Made by a program: the position numbers and the translations under genes. A DNA stretch of 64,000 bases from Neurospora crassa OR74A. Lineage: Eukaryota > Ascomycota > Sordariomycetes > Sordariales > Sordariaceae. Shown here one piece after another: positions 1 to 12,088 of the stretch (position 1 is its first letter; the number at the start of each line of letters is the position of its first letter). The stretch spans positions 496,001-560,000 of the forward strand of contig NC_026503.1 in NCBI RefSeq assembly GCF_000182925.2, in the 5' to 3' direction. Below the pieces are notes generated by a model. The model was not told the origin of the DNA and did no database searches. It saw only the letters and a program-made list of their open reading frames with translations.

Positions 1-1764
1 TGAGGAGGAATTGCAATCATCGCCAACCGAATCGAACAATCACCGCGATCCAGGAAATCCGGACATCTCGGTTGACAGACACACTAAAAACAAGTCGAGG
101 GACTTTCCGTGGTCCACAGTTTCTTCTTTCCACTTCTCTCCGGTCTCCCGTCACATCCATCATCTGTTGCGCGCGCGTTTGCACTTTCCAAGTCACAGAC
201 AGCTTCCCGCATCGATCCAGTGCCGCCATCCCCACACCCGAAATAATTGGCCTGCCGCTAGAGCCAAATTCCCAAGGCACCTTGGACGCTACTTACCTGC
301 CTCCAAAGCCCCAGCCACCCCTCCCCGGCGCAACTCTCCCGTCTCTTCGTCTTTTTTTTGACTCGACTCGAGGTCCCCTTCAGGTTCTCTTTCCCGTCGA
401 GGTACTTGTGTCCATCAGCAAGTCGACAAAGCAGCAGCAACAAGCAGATCGCACACTGGGAACTCGGAGAGTACTTTGCGACAACCTTCCATCGAGGTCG
501 ACAAGAGGTTCCCGCCCACGCGCGCATCACTCGGTCTATCGCCAATACCTCAACTCTACCTCTACCTCAAGTTTTCTGCAATCCAGACAAGAGAACGTCA
601 AAGTCACCTCTACACATACCTTACCTTACCTACCTTTTGCATCGCATCTCCCACGTCGCTCCGGTCGTTCGGGACTTGGGTGTAACTTTGAACCAAACCT
701 GCGAGGATAAAAAAAGTTATTTGACACGGTCAATTCTGCCAGTAAGTGCATCTCGCTTTTCTCATCCCTTCGAGCTACTGTGATCGATATCTTCCCCCAT
801 GCCCCTGTCATCCATCATCCATCCATCCATCATTCGCTCTTTTTTCTTTGCTCACTTGCACACAATCCGATCCATCATTCAATTTCCTTTTTTTGCGCTC
901 GATAACTTCCCAGAAGCCGAACGACGGTATCATGTTCGTGCTTTTTGGGAAATGTCGTGAGCACTTTACATCGGACTTGCACTGCACACTGTCTCTGCTC
1001 GGCCTCGCTGTCTGCCTGCCCCATCTGGTTACTCTCGTTTTTTTTACTACCGAGTTTATCCAGTGTGGGTTTGGTGTTGTTACTAGCTGAGCATGACGCC
1101 GCAGCCTGCCGCAACATCAAAAAATGCAAATAAATGCCACAACCACCACTGTCGCTGCTCTGCCCGGCCTCATCAATTGTCGACCAACCCCCAACCTGAC
1201 CCGTTGTGAGAGAGACATGGTTGCTGCTGCTGCTGCTGCTGCTTTTGCTGGTCGGCTAGACTGAACAGACGGCAACCCAGCACATGCACATTTGTCTCCA
1301 ACGGGAACAGAAGGGACATGGGTTTGGAATGCGTGGGATTCCCCATGCAAGTGGTCAGCACCGACGCCTCCAAATTACCCTTCATCCCCTCCGTCCTCCC
1401 CCCTTCCTTTTTCCTCTCCTGCGTGCAGCCACTCAACCCGTTCGCGGGTTGGGCTGACCCAAGACCGTCACTCTTCCCCGGTGCCAGTGTGTGGTCGCCA
1501 CACGGGCAGTGAGGAAGTATGACGCGGACTGGACAAGGCTCAATGCTGAGCTGTGATTTGCTGGAGCTCAACCATTCACTTTGAGCTCCGGATGGTCACC
1601 ACAGCACGCAAGCAAAATGCTGGAAGAGGAGTAAGAAAAAAAGAAGAAACAAAAAAAACCAGCGAAAAAGAAGAGGACATCAAGACAATAAAACAAGCAG
1701 CAAAAAAGAAGGGAGCTTATCCGCGACAGCAGGCGACGACAGAAATGAAGAGATATTGAAAAGG

Positions 1765-1795
<31 letters not shown>

Positions 1796-2282
1796 CAGGC
1801 CAATGCATCTCCCATCTCACAGGCATTTCCGGCAGCCCAGAGCGGCAGAAGCAGACAGTCAAAAGCAGAAGCATTGCAGAGAGCGCAGAGCAAAAGCAAT
1901 TCGTCCGTTGGCGACAGTCACAGAAGTTTGCTGCAGCCCCGAGCGTCATGAAAGAATGGGCGTTAGCTTGGCCAAGCCTTTTTCCCCATTTTATCTCCAT
2001 CAGCTCACTCTTTCTCCGTTCCCCCATTCAATTTGCCCGCCGCCTGCAGAGAGCAAGGGACCAAAAAAAAAGCCAGCGCTCAGTCATCGTTCACAAAGCC
2101 CAGTTTACAACCAGTCCCCATCATCCACACAAAAGCAATTCCATCCATTCGATTGTTCCTTGATACAAACTATTTCTGAATCTGCACTGCTACAGTTCAG
2201 CCGTCACTGACTTTTTGAACTTTTTTCACCACAAAAAAAAGACTCGGTCGGCAGCAGCAGCAAGAACTCGACAATTAGCAAA
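1..2282. other. Spacer/long upstream region of the Myb-like gene
   Basis: I see no convincing gene here. The frames of 60-210 codons that cover it overlap each other on both strands, are rich in Ser, Pro and His, and lack any recognisable domain. The DNA has pyrimidine-rich runs and a (CTG/CAG) stretch near 1220-1243. A run of 27 A lies at 1765-1791. A splice-donor-like GTAAGT at about 741 could belong to an untranslated-region intron. Much of this stretch is probably promoter and 5' leader of the gene that starts at 2283, but no transcript start can be fixed from sequence alone. Confidence 0.5.
1765..1791. repeat. Poly(A) tract, 27 A
   Basis: This is an uninterrupted A run in the upstream spacer. 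No target-site duplication or coding remnant beside it suggests retroposition, so it is best read as a simple homopolymer. Confidence 0.9.
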
Positions 2283-5281
2283 ATGGAGCAGTGGACGATT
2301 CCGCCGCAGCCTATGCCCGCCATGGGGTCAACGGAGTACACTGTTTACCCCAACTCCACCAGCCACCCCAACGGCCTTCAGTAAGTACTTGTTTCCTTGT
2401 ACCTTTCTCGTATCTGTCTGTCATTCCCTTCCCTTTCCTGTCCCCAGAGCAGAGTGGTAGTAGTGGGGGAACATGTGCGATACATGCCTCACTCGGTCGG
2501 TGCCTTGAGTTCAAGACACGAGCCGTCGTTCTTCCATTCTCTGTTCTCTATCTGTCTGTTGTTGTCTGTCTACCTACCTACCTACCTACCTACCTTTCCT
2601 TGTCTCATCATAGCATCTTCTCCCATCTCTTCCCTCGACACAACATCCATGAGTGTGTGCGTGTGTGTCTGTGTGTGTTTGGGACGGACTACCTAGGTTA
2701 CTACTGCTGCTACTCGCCTAGCTACTAGCGACCAGTCGGCTCGGCTTGAGAGACCACTAGTGTGGTCTGCGTAGTCGGCCCTGCACGAGAAAGCGATCCA
2801 GGTCCCCGTCACCCACCAGCATCCCGTCGTCGTGTGTCTTTCCCCTTCCCACGCCCGCGCGCATCAATCACTTTTACATGATACATGCTCCTTCCTCTCT
2901 CAGACCTTCCCCATCGACCATCACTTTGGTTTCTTCGCCATCATTCATGTACCCCATCTCCATGCCCATGTACTCGTCGCGTGCCATCCTGGGCCTTGTT
3001 TGTCCTCCTCTTCTTCGTCTGTAGTGTTTGCCGAGTCGACGGGACACTTGCAAGACTTGGACAAAGAACGAGTACGAGTAACGACTCGCTTATCCGGGTA
3101 CCAGCTACTCCTACAAACTGCTGTACTGTACGAGCGGCAGTGCAAGCAAGCAAGCAAGCAACAGGAGCAGGCATACCGACATTAGCAGCCGAGGGCACGA
3201 AAGACGTTGGGACTGGACTCCTTGTCGCGCTAGCATCAGTCCGTCAAAAAGTCGACGCAAGGACGGGCATCATCCGTTTGACAGACTGACGGGACCTCTC
3301 TGTCTCTTGTCTCTCTTTTCCCCCCCTGCCGCCTACCTCTACAGTACATCTACCTACAACACGCGCCGCCGCTGGCCGAGACCCTGCCTGGACTTGGACT
3401 TGACCAGACACGGATGAAAGTGGGTTGGATAGACACCTACCTCCCCTCTACTTCTGTCGCCTGGCTGGCCTTCGTACCTCTGCATATTATTACCCACGCA
3501 CAGAAACAATTGCCATCCTTTGACTCGGCCTGTTTCGTCATCCTTTCCCACCCGTCGGTCATCGGCGCGCGCCAAAAAGCTACCTCTCGGGCCTTGTTTC
3601 GATACCTTCCTTAGTTGATCCCCGCCATTGCCCTTGGAACACCCCTTCTTTTCTTCGTCCCATCAACAACACTCACTACACGTACCCGTCCGTGTTCGCG
3701 CGGTCACGTCTGTCGACTGCGACCCCTGCTGTCGCGGTGCAGCCTGGTGCTTCGTGCCCCAGGCCGACCCGAGGACGCAGCGACCCATCGCATCGCGACC
3801 CGCACGCAACCCGCAAACCCACCACCGTCCGTTGCCAGCATGAAGAAACAACAACAACAGCAGCAGCGGGTCCCTAATGACGTTCATGCTCAGGCATGGC
3901 GTCAACCCACGCCGTCAATGCCGGCGCTGCCACAGCACCATCTTCCTCCGCATCAGCAGCAGCAGCAGCAGTTGCAGCCGCAACAACAATCACAACAACA
4001 ACAAACCGCGTTTGCTAACCAACCCGCCTGGTATCCCAGCCCGAACCACTATGCCCAGCAGCCCGAGTTGACTCGTCGCGACCAGCCGCCCATGGACTTT
4101 CGCGCCTACGCCCAGAGCCAGCCGCAGCCGCCGCAGCAGCAACATGCCCAACATCAACAACATCACCAGCAGCACCAGTCCCCGCACCAGCAGCACGCCC
4201 AGCACCCACAACACCATCAGGCCGCCCCCGTCCAGCCGTCCATGTCCCATGCCCCACAACCCCAAGTGACGCCGCAACAGCCAGCCCAGCAGCAGCAACA
4301 ACAACAACAGCCTACCCCCGTTCCTGCTCCCGCCCAGCCAAGAGGCCGTAAGCGCAACGCTCCCGGCGCGCAACCTTCTCCCCATCCCCAACACGCTCCT
4401 CAGATCGCCCACGCGCCGCCACACGCTCCTCAACACCAAGCGCAACATGCTCCTCCACACCACGCGTCGCAATCCGGCCAGCCTCAGCATGCGTCCGTTC
4501 CCCAGCCCCCTCAACAACAGCAGGCTCAGCAGCAACAGCCCCAGGTTCAGCCTCACCAAGCTGCCCAAACTGCTCCCCCGGCGCAGCAGACTCCGGTCCC
4601 TCCTCCGGCCGCTCAGCCTGTCCCCGTTCCCCAGACCCAGGCTCCCGCTTCGGCTCCAGCTCAGGCTCAGCCTGCTGCCCCCGTCTCTGCCCCAGCCACC
4701 GATGCGACCGCTCCGCCAGCGAAGAAAAGTCGCACCAATACCCCTTGGACTCCGGCAGAGGAGCATCGCTTGAAGCAGATGCGCGATGCGGGTAACAGTT
4801 GGGCTGAGATTGCCAAGGTACATCAATCTGTGTTCTGATTCGAAGAATGACCAAAGCTGACCGTAATCCAAACAGACCTTCCCTACCCGCACTGAAGGCT
4901 CCGTCAAGAAGCACTGGTACAAGGATATGCACTATGCCGAGTTTGCTGAGGATGAGGTAGTTAGCGCCCACCTTCTTTTCACCCTTACCTACATTGGTGG
5001 CATGCTGTTGGTGTGATGAGAAACCAGAGATGCTGACTGAGACATCGAACAGAGTGCCGCCCTTATGAACGCCATCAAGGAGTACGAGAACAACAAGTGG
5101 AAGGCCATTGGCGCTAAGGTCGGCAAGCCGGCCAAGGCTTGCGAACAGTATGCTAAGGAGCATTTCCCTGGTAAGTTGTGATCCCTTGTTCCCCGATGTT
5201 ACTTTGAAAGAAAAAGACCAGCTGTGCTAACGTTTGGGCTTGCTTGGAATAGAACTCTTTGCGCCTCAGAAGGCTCGCTAG
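2283..5281 (+). CDS. Glutamine-rich Myb/SANT-domain protein, five exons
   Basis: Proposed exons are 2283-2380, 3839-4817, 4876-4956, 5053-5170 and 5253-5281. Exon 1 begins MEQWTIPPQP and ends at GTAAGT in phase 2. The acceptor at 3838 restores the frame exactly into MKKQQQQQQRV, so the 1458-bp first intron is plausible though long for this lineage. Translation from the methionine at 3840 is the alternative. The middle is about 300 residues of Gln, Pro, His and Ala, with poly-Gln written in mixed CAG and CAA codons. The C-terminus holds a Myb/SANT-type fold across exons 2-4 (TPWTPAEEHRLKQMRDAG, then a second half with SVKKHWYKDM and NNKWKAIGAKVGKPAKACEQ). This architecture suggests a nuclear DNA-binding regulator with a low-complexity activation or assembly region. 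The target is unknown. The splice junctions were read by eye and keep one open frame to TAG. Confidence 0.8.
2571..2595. repeat. (CTAC)n microsatellite
   Basis: About six CTAC units lie inside the proposed first intron of the Myb-like gene. The same TACCTACC motif recurs in other spacers of this window, for example near 17905 and 63843. Confidence 0.9.
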
Positions 5282-8200
5282 AGATGGACGACAACGTCAT
5301 ATCCGACAAGACAAGAGTCTGATTGCCAGTAACGAGCTTTGCAGAGCTGTCCGCTGTCTGCGGCGTGGTCAGCAAAACTACTCTCATAAGGAATACATCT
5401 GCTTTGGCTCTCGTGACCTAGGCGGCTGCGAGGCAACTCTCTGGCAATCACAGTCGGATGACCTGGTAGCCTCGGGTTCCTTGGGTTTCCGACATCTCCA
5501 GGCCAGACCATATAAAACCATCAAAGTCAGGCTTTTAGTTTAGTCATTGGCGTTCTGGGTTGCAAGATCAATATCTGGTAGACACGTCTTTGGTGTCTGC
5601 CAAAGGTGGGCATTTATTTGTCCGCCAAATTGGGAATGGATGAAGAAAGAAGAATTTCAATCGAATCGAAGAAAAGTTTCATTGTTTCCTTATTTTCTCT
5701 TGGGCTTGGACTTGTCTATTTCGGAAGTTGGGAGAAAGGATGGAAGGCCTTGTTATGGAAAAAGATTTCTTGCTTTGCTTGCGCGCGCGGGCGATGGGTA
5801 TCAATCGTCGCTTGGTTCACAAACTCTCTCCTCTTGCTTTTATTGATGTGTTGATGTCGATGTTGTTGTGTTGTGGATGTCGTGAACATGGAGTGTTGAT
5901 GTGACGAAGGGTAGAGGGTTAGGAAGGGGTGAATATAACTTTCTTGCGGAGGAAATTGCTCGACGACTTGATGGGGTTTCCAAATCTAAACAGATTACAG
6001 TTCCAGGTTGAAGCTGGATGTTGTGGTCTGATGGTCAAGGGATCCCCGGGGAAGGACTTGGTTGAAGGTTAGAGAGATTGATCTTGTTCTTGTCGATAGT
6101 CAATGTTAGTGTAGTCTAGCGGGAGGGTACGTCGGGTAGTAGCAGGTTAGCAGGTTGGTAGTTAGTCGTTGTCGTTGTCGTCACTGAGTTGCTTTATACC
6201 CCTTTGCGTTCATGACCATCCATTTTGTTCCCTCTACAGCTGTTCCTTCGTGTGCAGCAAGTCGCATCGTTTCAACGCGGTTAATATCAATCACGGTGAA
6301 TGCAACTTCCCTTGAGTTAAGTTTTCAATGAGAACGCTGCTCAGATCAGGTACAAAACACCCGTCTCGACCGAATGGACGCTATCCGTCGACTGTATAAG
6401 CTCCTCCCTGCCGTCGAGTCAGTCAATCAACCGGGCATGCCCGCGTATTCCGTGTTCCGTATACTCCCTTTCGAGTCCGCAAACTGCTGAACGGACGTAT
6501 GGTGGACGTAAGTACTTCAGCCTCTTTGTTTTCACATGCTTCACGGGCATACCTACTCAATGAAGAAATGTGGTGAGAGGTAGTTCTCACTGTTCTCTTC
6601 ATAGTATCCGAGTTCCATTATTATTCATTTTCAACTAAACTATACAATGAACTTGAATGACTTGGTTGTTTTACTTGAGTCGAGCTGCTCTTTCCTTTTT
6701 TCTGTCTTCTTTTTTTTTTTTTTTTTTCATTTCTACAGAATGGGCTCACACGACGTCAAGTCCAGGTAGTTGGCGTAGTTGGTGTATGGTCGTGTATGGA
6801 TACAGACGGACAATGCAGGAAATTATGCTAGACGAGAGTTGAGACGGTGATGAGAGTTGAGATAGTGGTGAAGAAGAGTTGAGATAGTGGTGAAGGGGAG
6901 GATGATGATAGTGGTGAAGGGAGGGATGATGATGATGGAGCTAAATGTTGAGGTAGACAGAGGATGTTATATAACGAGGTCAAAAGAGGATGAGGTGGGT
7001 ACCTACCTGTATTTCTGTATCCAGTCTTGACTAACTACCTCTAGTGTACTCACGTCTAGTATCAGTCTAGACTAGGTTGATACAATCGTCACAAGTGAGA
7101 ATCACTGTGTTAACAGGAGTTTTTTTCAATTATTAGCTTTGGGTAGAGAGAGGTACCTGGTATCGGGTGCTGTCAGCAAGTTCCTGTTAGTGAGGCACCT
7201 AATAAGCCGTCTGATCGCTCTCATTTTGAGAGGTCATCGTAAGTGGTGCGCTAACAGAGCCTTCATTGGTTGAAACAATATTCGGATGCAATGTATACAT
7301 TGTCCGCTTATGATATCTACAAGTATGTTATTCCTGTTTCATTCCCGCAGCTAAGGAATGGACAAGTCCTGAGCAAGCTCGCGATGTCTTCTTGTCCCTG
7401 GAGGTACCAAGCGTCTTGCCGTTGGGGTTGTTGCTGAAGTTTTATTAAGGGTGTATTCGAGATCTCATCAGTTGATCCAGACATTCAACAAGTCCTCGAA
7501 TTCCTTCACACTAAACTAGGCCGCGCACCAGTGAGTGAGTGCTCTTATACCTTGGCAGCAAGTATTGCGTCGAGATACAAACATGAAGGTCGCAGCCGTT
7601 CGCAGCTGTCAAAGACGCACCACCCTCGAGGCGGCACCCAAGCTATAGTTTTGATGTGCAAAAATGTATAACTTTGATTGCAGTGCAATTGGTGGAGGCT
7701 TGTACGTACACAAAATGTCAATGACTTGCGTTTGAGTGTCTCACCACTTGCCTCGTATGGGGTTGTACAAGGCAGCAGAGAGGATGAAGGGGGTAAGAGA
7801 GATCTGCCAAGAGATGGTCGAGGATAATGATTGTTGGGGATTTGATGCTGCTGCTTTCAGTTGGAGCTGAGGCCTGTGCCATGGAACCGGTGCAGCAAAA
7901 GCAAGTGAAGACCAGATATGCGGTACGGTACCAGGAGATCATTCTCTCCGCGATGCATGCTTCTAGAGGGGAAGCACAGCGAGGAAATTAAATGCAATGG
8001 AACAAACGCATTCCAGTCGTCGACAAGTCCAAACATGTGAACGCTGCCGAACGCGGTGATGCCTGTGCTCTAAAATTCCAGCCTGGGCAAGGCCAGCCAG
8101 GTCCCTCGGTCCCTCGACGAAGGTAGTGTGGGGCAAACATATCCTCGAGAATTTGCGAATCATGATTGGTAGGAAAATGAGGCGGTACAGTACCTGGACG

Positions 8201-8820
8201 TTTTGTTTTGCCTCATCATCATGAATGACCACACTACACCACACGCGATCTTGGGTAAAGAAAGAAGCCGAGAGACATGATTGCCGAAAATAAACCTCAG
8301 CTGTCCAGCTGCTCAGGGACAAAGACATTCACGCGGTGGCGATCGGTACCTCAGCCCGAAGCTGACAACCTCCACAACTTTCTCAGCTTCACCCAAGCCA
8401 AGCCATTCAGTGTAGTGTACGCATCCCAGATCCCCAATCACATCAATCACCCTGCGCGCTTGCGGCCCATCCATCGATTCTCGTGGGCTAGGGTTGCAAG
8501 TCTACAGAGTTCGTGACGGCTCTTGGCTTTATGTAGGGAAAAAGCCACAGCGTTGACTCCTGTCTGTCGTGCATAAGTCCCTTTGCACATGAGCCGTCTC
8601 TTGTTCGTTGTCTGTTCAACTTGACCTCATTCGATTCCCAGACCACTGGATTGGAGCGGGACAAGCTGAGCGAATTGTTTGCTCGACTTTATAATCAATT
8701 TACTCGCATTGTCCTATTTTCAGGGAGGCAGTGAATTTCCTCTCATTCGTTGAGACATTTGTTGTGAATAGTGTGTGTACACTACACCCCAGGATCCCAG
8801 GTTGGCAATAGAGCAGTGAG
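5282..8820. other. Spacer with no clear gene; possible decayed coding piece near 7350
   Basis: This spacer holds the 3' side of the Myb-like gene and AT-richer DNA. No frame has intron support and a recognisable domain. Around 7350-7545 there is a coding-like patch. An acceptor-like CGCAG is followed by a frame reading AAKEWTSPEQARDVFLSLE. About 60 bp further on, a second frame reads VDPDIQQVLEFLHTKLGRA. I could not link these to a start codon or a family. Purine-rich GATGATG and GAGTTGAGA repeats occur at 6840-6960. Confidence 0.45.
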
Positions 8821-9086
8821 TACAGTCCAATGCTGGTTTGATTGTTAGCTTGGTACACCAGGCACTCCTACTGTACAATAAACATAGTATACTACACAAA
8901 ATCGATTTGGAATAGTCCTAAAGGTTATATAGATAAATTAAAACGTATTAGTTGGATTCAATTTAGCATTTTTAATGTTAGAGATGGCCTGCCCGAGGTA
9001 AGGTCATACATTAGTTAGCTATAAAAACGCATAGGAAAGTTGACACGAGGTCTCGAACTAACAAACAAAACCAGTACTGGACTGTA
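8821..9086 (+). mobile_element. MITE-like DNA transposon, copy 1 (Tc1/mariner-type ends)
   Basis: The 266-bp element begins TACAGTCCAATGCTGG and ends CCAGTACTGGACTGTA. The ends form imperfect inverted repeats of roughly 35-45 bp around CAGTCC..TGCTGGTTTG..TTGTTAG. The flanking TA on both sides fits the TA target duplication of Tc1/mariner elements. There is no transposase frame inside. A second copy lies in the opposite orientation at 31786-32052 and aligns over its full length. Many differences are C/T or G/A changes, and this copy is the more AT-rich of the two, which fits repeat-induced point mutation, the genome defence known in Neurospora. Assignment to the superfamily is inference from the ends alone. 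Confidence 0.8.
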
Positions 9087-10532
9087 TGTCTAGTGTACAG
9101 TAGTGACAGCCGGTGTGTGTGTGTGTGTGCAACAAGCCAGATCGGGAAGCGCGCGATTGTCCAACACGAACTGACAAGGTGGTGTCAAATGGTAAATATG
9201 TAATGCGATGCGATGCACTGCTGTTCTGTCAGCTGCTGCTGCACATGTATTCTCATGGATAGGTGAATCCCCAGAATCATGAAATCCAATTGCGCTGTTT
9301 TGAATTCTCACGTCATCGAAAGGTCCCTTTTTTTTTTTTTTGAGAATTGGGCGATTTTGCAGAGAAAATCACCACCAAAAAAAAAAAGGAAGGAAAAAGG
9401 CCTGGGCTCTCCCTCTGGGGATTTTCAGGGAGCACGCTAGTGGATCGATCACGAGGGAGTGGACCACATTCTCCACAGTTTAATGTCCCTTGGCGGGAGT
9501 CGGGGTCCAGTTCAAGCCGATCAGTGTCACTCCCTTGTCCCATGGAATCGATGGATGATTCCCCGTTTTATTTCCTGCATCCGATCTTCCCTTTTTTCTT
9601 TGTCTTTCACGCGGGCTCCCCCACATTTTGGGAGTTTTGGGATGGTTAACTGACTGTAGAAAGAACTTGTGTTGCCTGGGAGTTCTCTAAAAGGTTCAGA
9701 TGGAAGAGCTTCCCTTGGTGGAGGGTGGCATCCCATTGTTTGGAAGCGAGCGAAGGTCCCAGAAACTGGCTGGAATTCAACCACATGTTTCTCCAACTTC
9801 CAGATCGAGAAAGTGATGGCCAGCTTCGTTCCCTTTGAAAGAAAGAAATCCTTGATCAAGGTTTCCTTTTCGTCCCTCTTTTTACATTTGCCTCCTTCCC
9901 TCTTTTCCTTTCACCTGTTTGGCTTCGACTTTGGTCGACTCTCTCGCTTCACCCATTCACTGGCAAACCATCATTACGTGACCGGTCATAACGGAAACAA
10001 AAACAACACACCCTCGCTAACTAACCAACATCAACAATCCCGGTGCCGAACAACCCGAGACGACGACGACCATCAATCAGTTACTTGGGACTGAAGAAAC
10101 TGCATTCACATTTCACAACCCCGCGCCAGCACAGCCCTTTCTGAAGCCAACCACCTGCGCATCTCCATTCCTTTCCCCACGAAGGATTCGCTGCGAGTGC
10201 GTTGCCCCATTGCATGCGACTAGGGGATCGACTAGGCAAAAAGCAATTAAACCGACTTTGGCCCATCTTAGCCGGTTAGTACGGGGAAACCCCTATAGGC
10301 CATCCCCTGCAAGGGCCGTTGTTGGTAAGGTAGGGTCCGCCGTGGGTCACATGGGCGGTGGTCCCTTGGTTAATCTCAATATTTTACGATACGACTCCCC
10401 ACGTTAGTCAGTCCACTCTCACTGTCAACATTCCATTGTCCGTCGTCCTCCTTGTCGGTTCGTTAGACGGGGGGCAACATTATCACTTTCGTTTGTTTCT
10501 TTTGAAAACAACATCACATAAACCACGTCAAA
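9087..10532. other. Spacer and likely promoter/5' leader of the Crh-type gene
   Basis: A (GT)n stretch lies at about 9110-9131 and short T and A runs near 9328-9387. Overlapping frames of about 100-140 codons on both strands (for example 9527-9859 and 9669-10094) show no domain or intron logic. The last few hundred bases are pyrimidine-rich and lead to the sequence CAAAATG at the start of the next gene. Confidence 0.5.
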
Positions 10533-12088
10533 ATGCGTTCAACAACGGTTTTGACTTTGGGCGCTGCTACTGCCCTGCTCGGCGCAGGCAACGTCCTCGC
10601 CGATGATATCCCAACCTGCTCATTGGACAAGAAATGTCCAGAGTCGGCGCCTTGCTGTTCTCGTAAGTTTTTTCAGTTCTCTTCACTCATCAGTTGGCAC
10701 CACCACCACATCTGCCATCTTGACATCCATATCAACACAATGCACGACGGCAGCTCACTAACGCATCTATCCGCGCCACCGCAGAATACGGCCAATGCGG
10801 CGTCGGCGCCTACTGCCTCGGCGGGTGCGACCCGCGCATGTCCTTCTCTCTAGACTCATGCGTGCCCGCCCCCGTCTGCCAAGACAAGACCTACAAGATG
10901 GACAAAGCCTCCATGTCCAAGATTGTCGACATCAGCGAGTACCTCGGCGACCCCTCCAAGGCCGACTGGGTCTCGCAGGGTGAGCCCCTTTCGTACAACG
11001 ACAACACGCTGCTCACCATGCCCAAGAACTCGGTCGGCACCGTCCTGGCTTCCACCACGTACATGTGGTACGGCTCCGTCAAGGCGCGGCTCAAGACGTC
11101 GCGCGGCCGCGGCGTCGTGACGGCCTTCATCCTCATGTCGGACGTCAAAGACGAAATCGACTACGAGTTCGTCGGCTCCGAGCTCACGACGGCCCAAACC
11201 AACTACTACTTCCAGGGCATCCCGACGTACGCCAACAGCGGCAACATCAGCGTGACGGACACGTACTCCAACTGGCACGAGTACGAAATCCGCTGGACGC
11301 CCGACCAGATCCAGTGGCTCGTCGACGGCCAAGTCGGCCGCACAAAACTCAAGTCGGAAACATGGAACGCCACAGCCAACCAGTGGGACTTCCCGCAGAC
11401 GCCGTCGCGGGTGCAGTTGTCCATTTGGCCCGGCGGCGCGGCGTCCAACGCGCAGGGCACCATTGACTGGGCGGGTGGTGCGATTCAATGGGACTCGGAA
11501 GACATCAAGAACTACGGGTACTACTTTGCTACGTTTGGAGAAATCACGGTGCAGTGCTACGACGCCAAGAGTCCACCGGGGACGAACAAGGGCACGTCGT
11601 ATTACTATAACTCGTACAGAGCGACCAACGATACGGTGGTGGATAGCGATAAGCCTACGGTGCTGGCGTCGTTCCAGGGGACGGGCACGGATATGGATGC
11701 TGGCAAGCCGAGTGGGACCAAGGGCGGATCGGCGAGCGCGACCAAGGCTGGTGGAAGCAAGGGGACGTCGGCGCCGAATTCGATTCCGGGCGCGGGAGCG
11801 GCGCCTAATCAGGTGCCGGGCGGAGGGTCGGGGAGTGTCTCTGGAGGATCTGGATCGTCGTCGTCCGGCAGTGACGGTGGCAGTTCGGCGGGTGGTGATA
11901 GTGGGAGCGGCGCGAGCAGTGGTTCGAGTGCGTGTGGAATGAATGGGTTTTCGCAGAGCTGTGATGATGGAAGTGGAAGTGGAAGTGGCGGTTCGTCCAC
12001 GAAGAATAATGGTGTCAAGACGAGGGATGTCCAGGGGGCGAGCGCGTTGGCGGCCGTGGTGGGGATTGTTGGGTTGATGGTTCTTTAA
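10533..12088 (+). CDS. GPI-anchored GH16 cell-wall transglycosylase, Crh/Utr2 type
   Basis: Exons are 10533-10662 and 10785-12088, joined in phase 1 to give 477 residues. Residues 1-23 form a signal peptide ending at an Ala-rich VLA site. Residues 29-65 are a Cys-rich chitin-binding module of the CBM18 type (CPESAPCC..YGQCG..CLGGCDPR). A GH16 domain follows, with the catalytic box DEIDYEF at 166-172, in which Glu167 is the nucleophile and Glu171 the acid/base by family analogy. The C-terminal third is a Ser/Gly-rich stalk ending in a hydrophobic tail (ALAAVVGIVGLMVL) typical of GPI attachment. In yeast, Crh1 and Utr2 link chitin to beta-glucan in the wall, and the same role is inferred here. 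The gene stands alone between two spacers. Confidence 0.95.

Noticed and set aside
3615-3839. Open frame extending upstream of the poly-Gln exon of the Myb-like gene
   Set aside because: The extension begins at TTG, not ATG, is Arg/Pro-rich without conserved look, and an acceptor at 3838 fits the upstream MEQW exon exactly, so it is treated as intron.
10255-10320. Possible dispersed 5S rRNA gene (CCGGTTAGTACGGGGAAACC)
   Set aside because: Only the GGTTAGTA-like core is shared. The flanking 5S sequence and promoter elements expected for Neurospora are missing.
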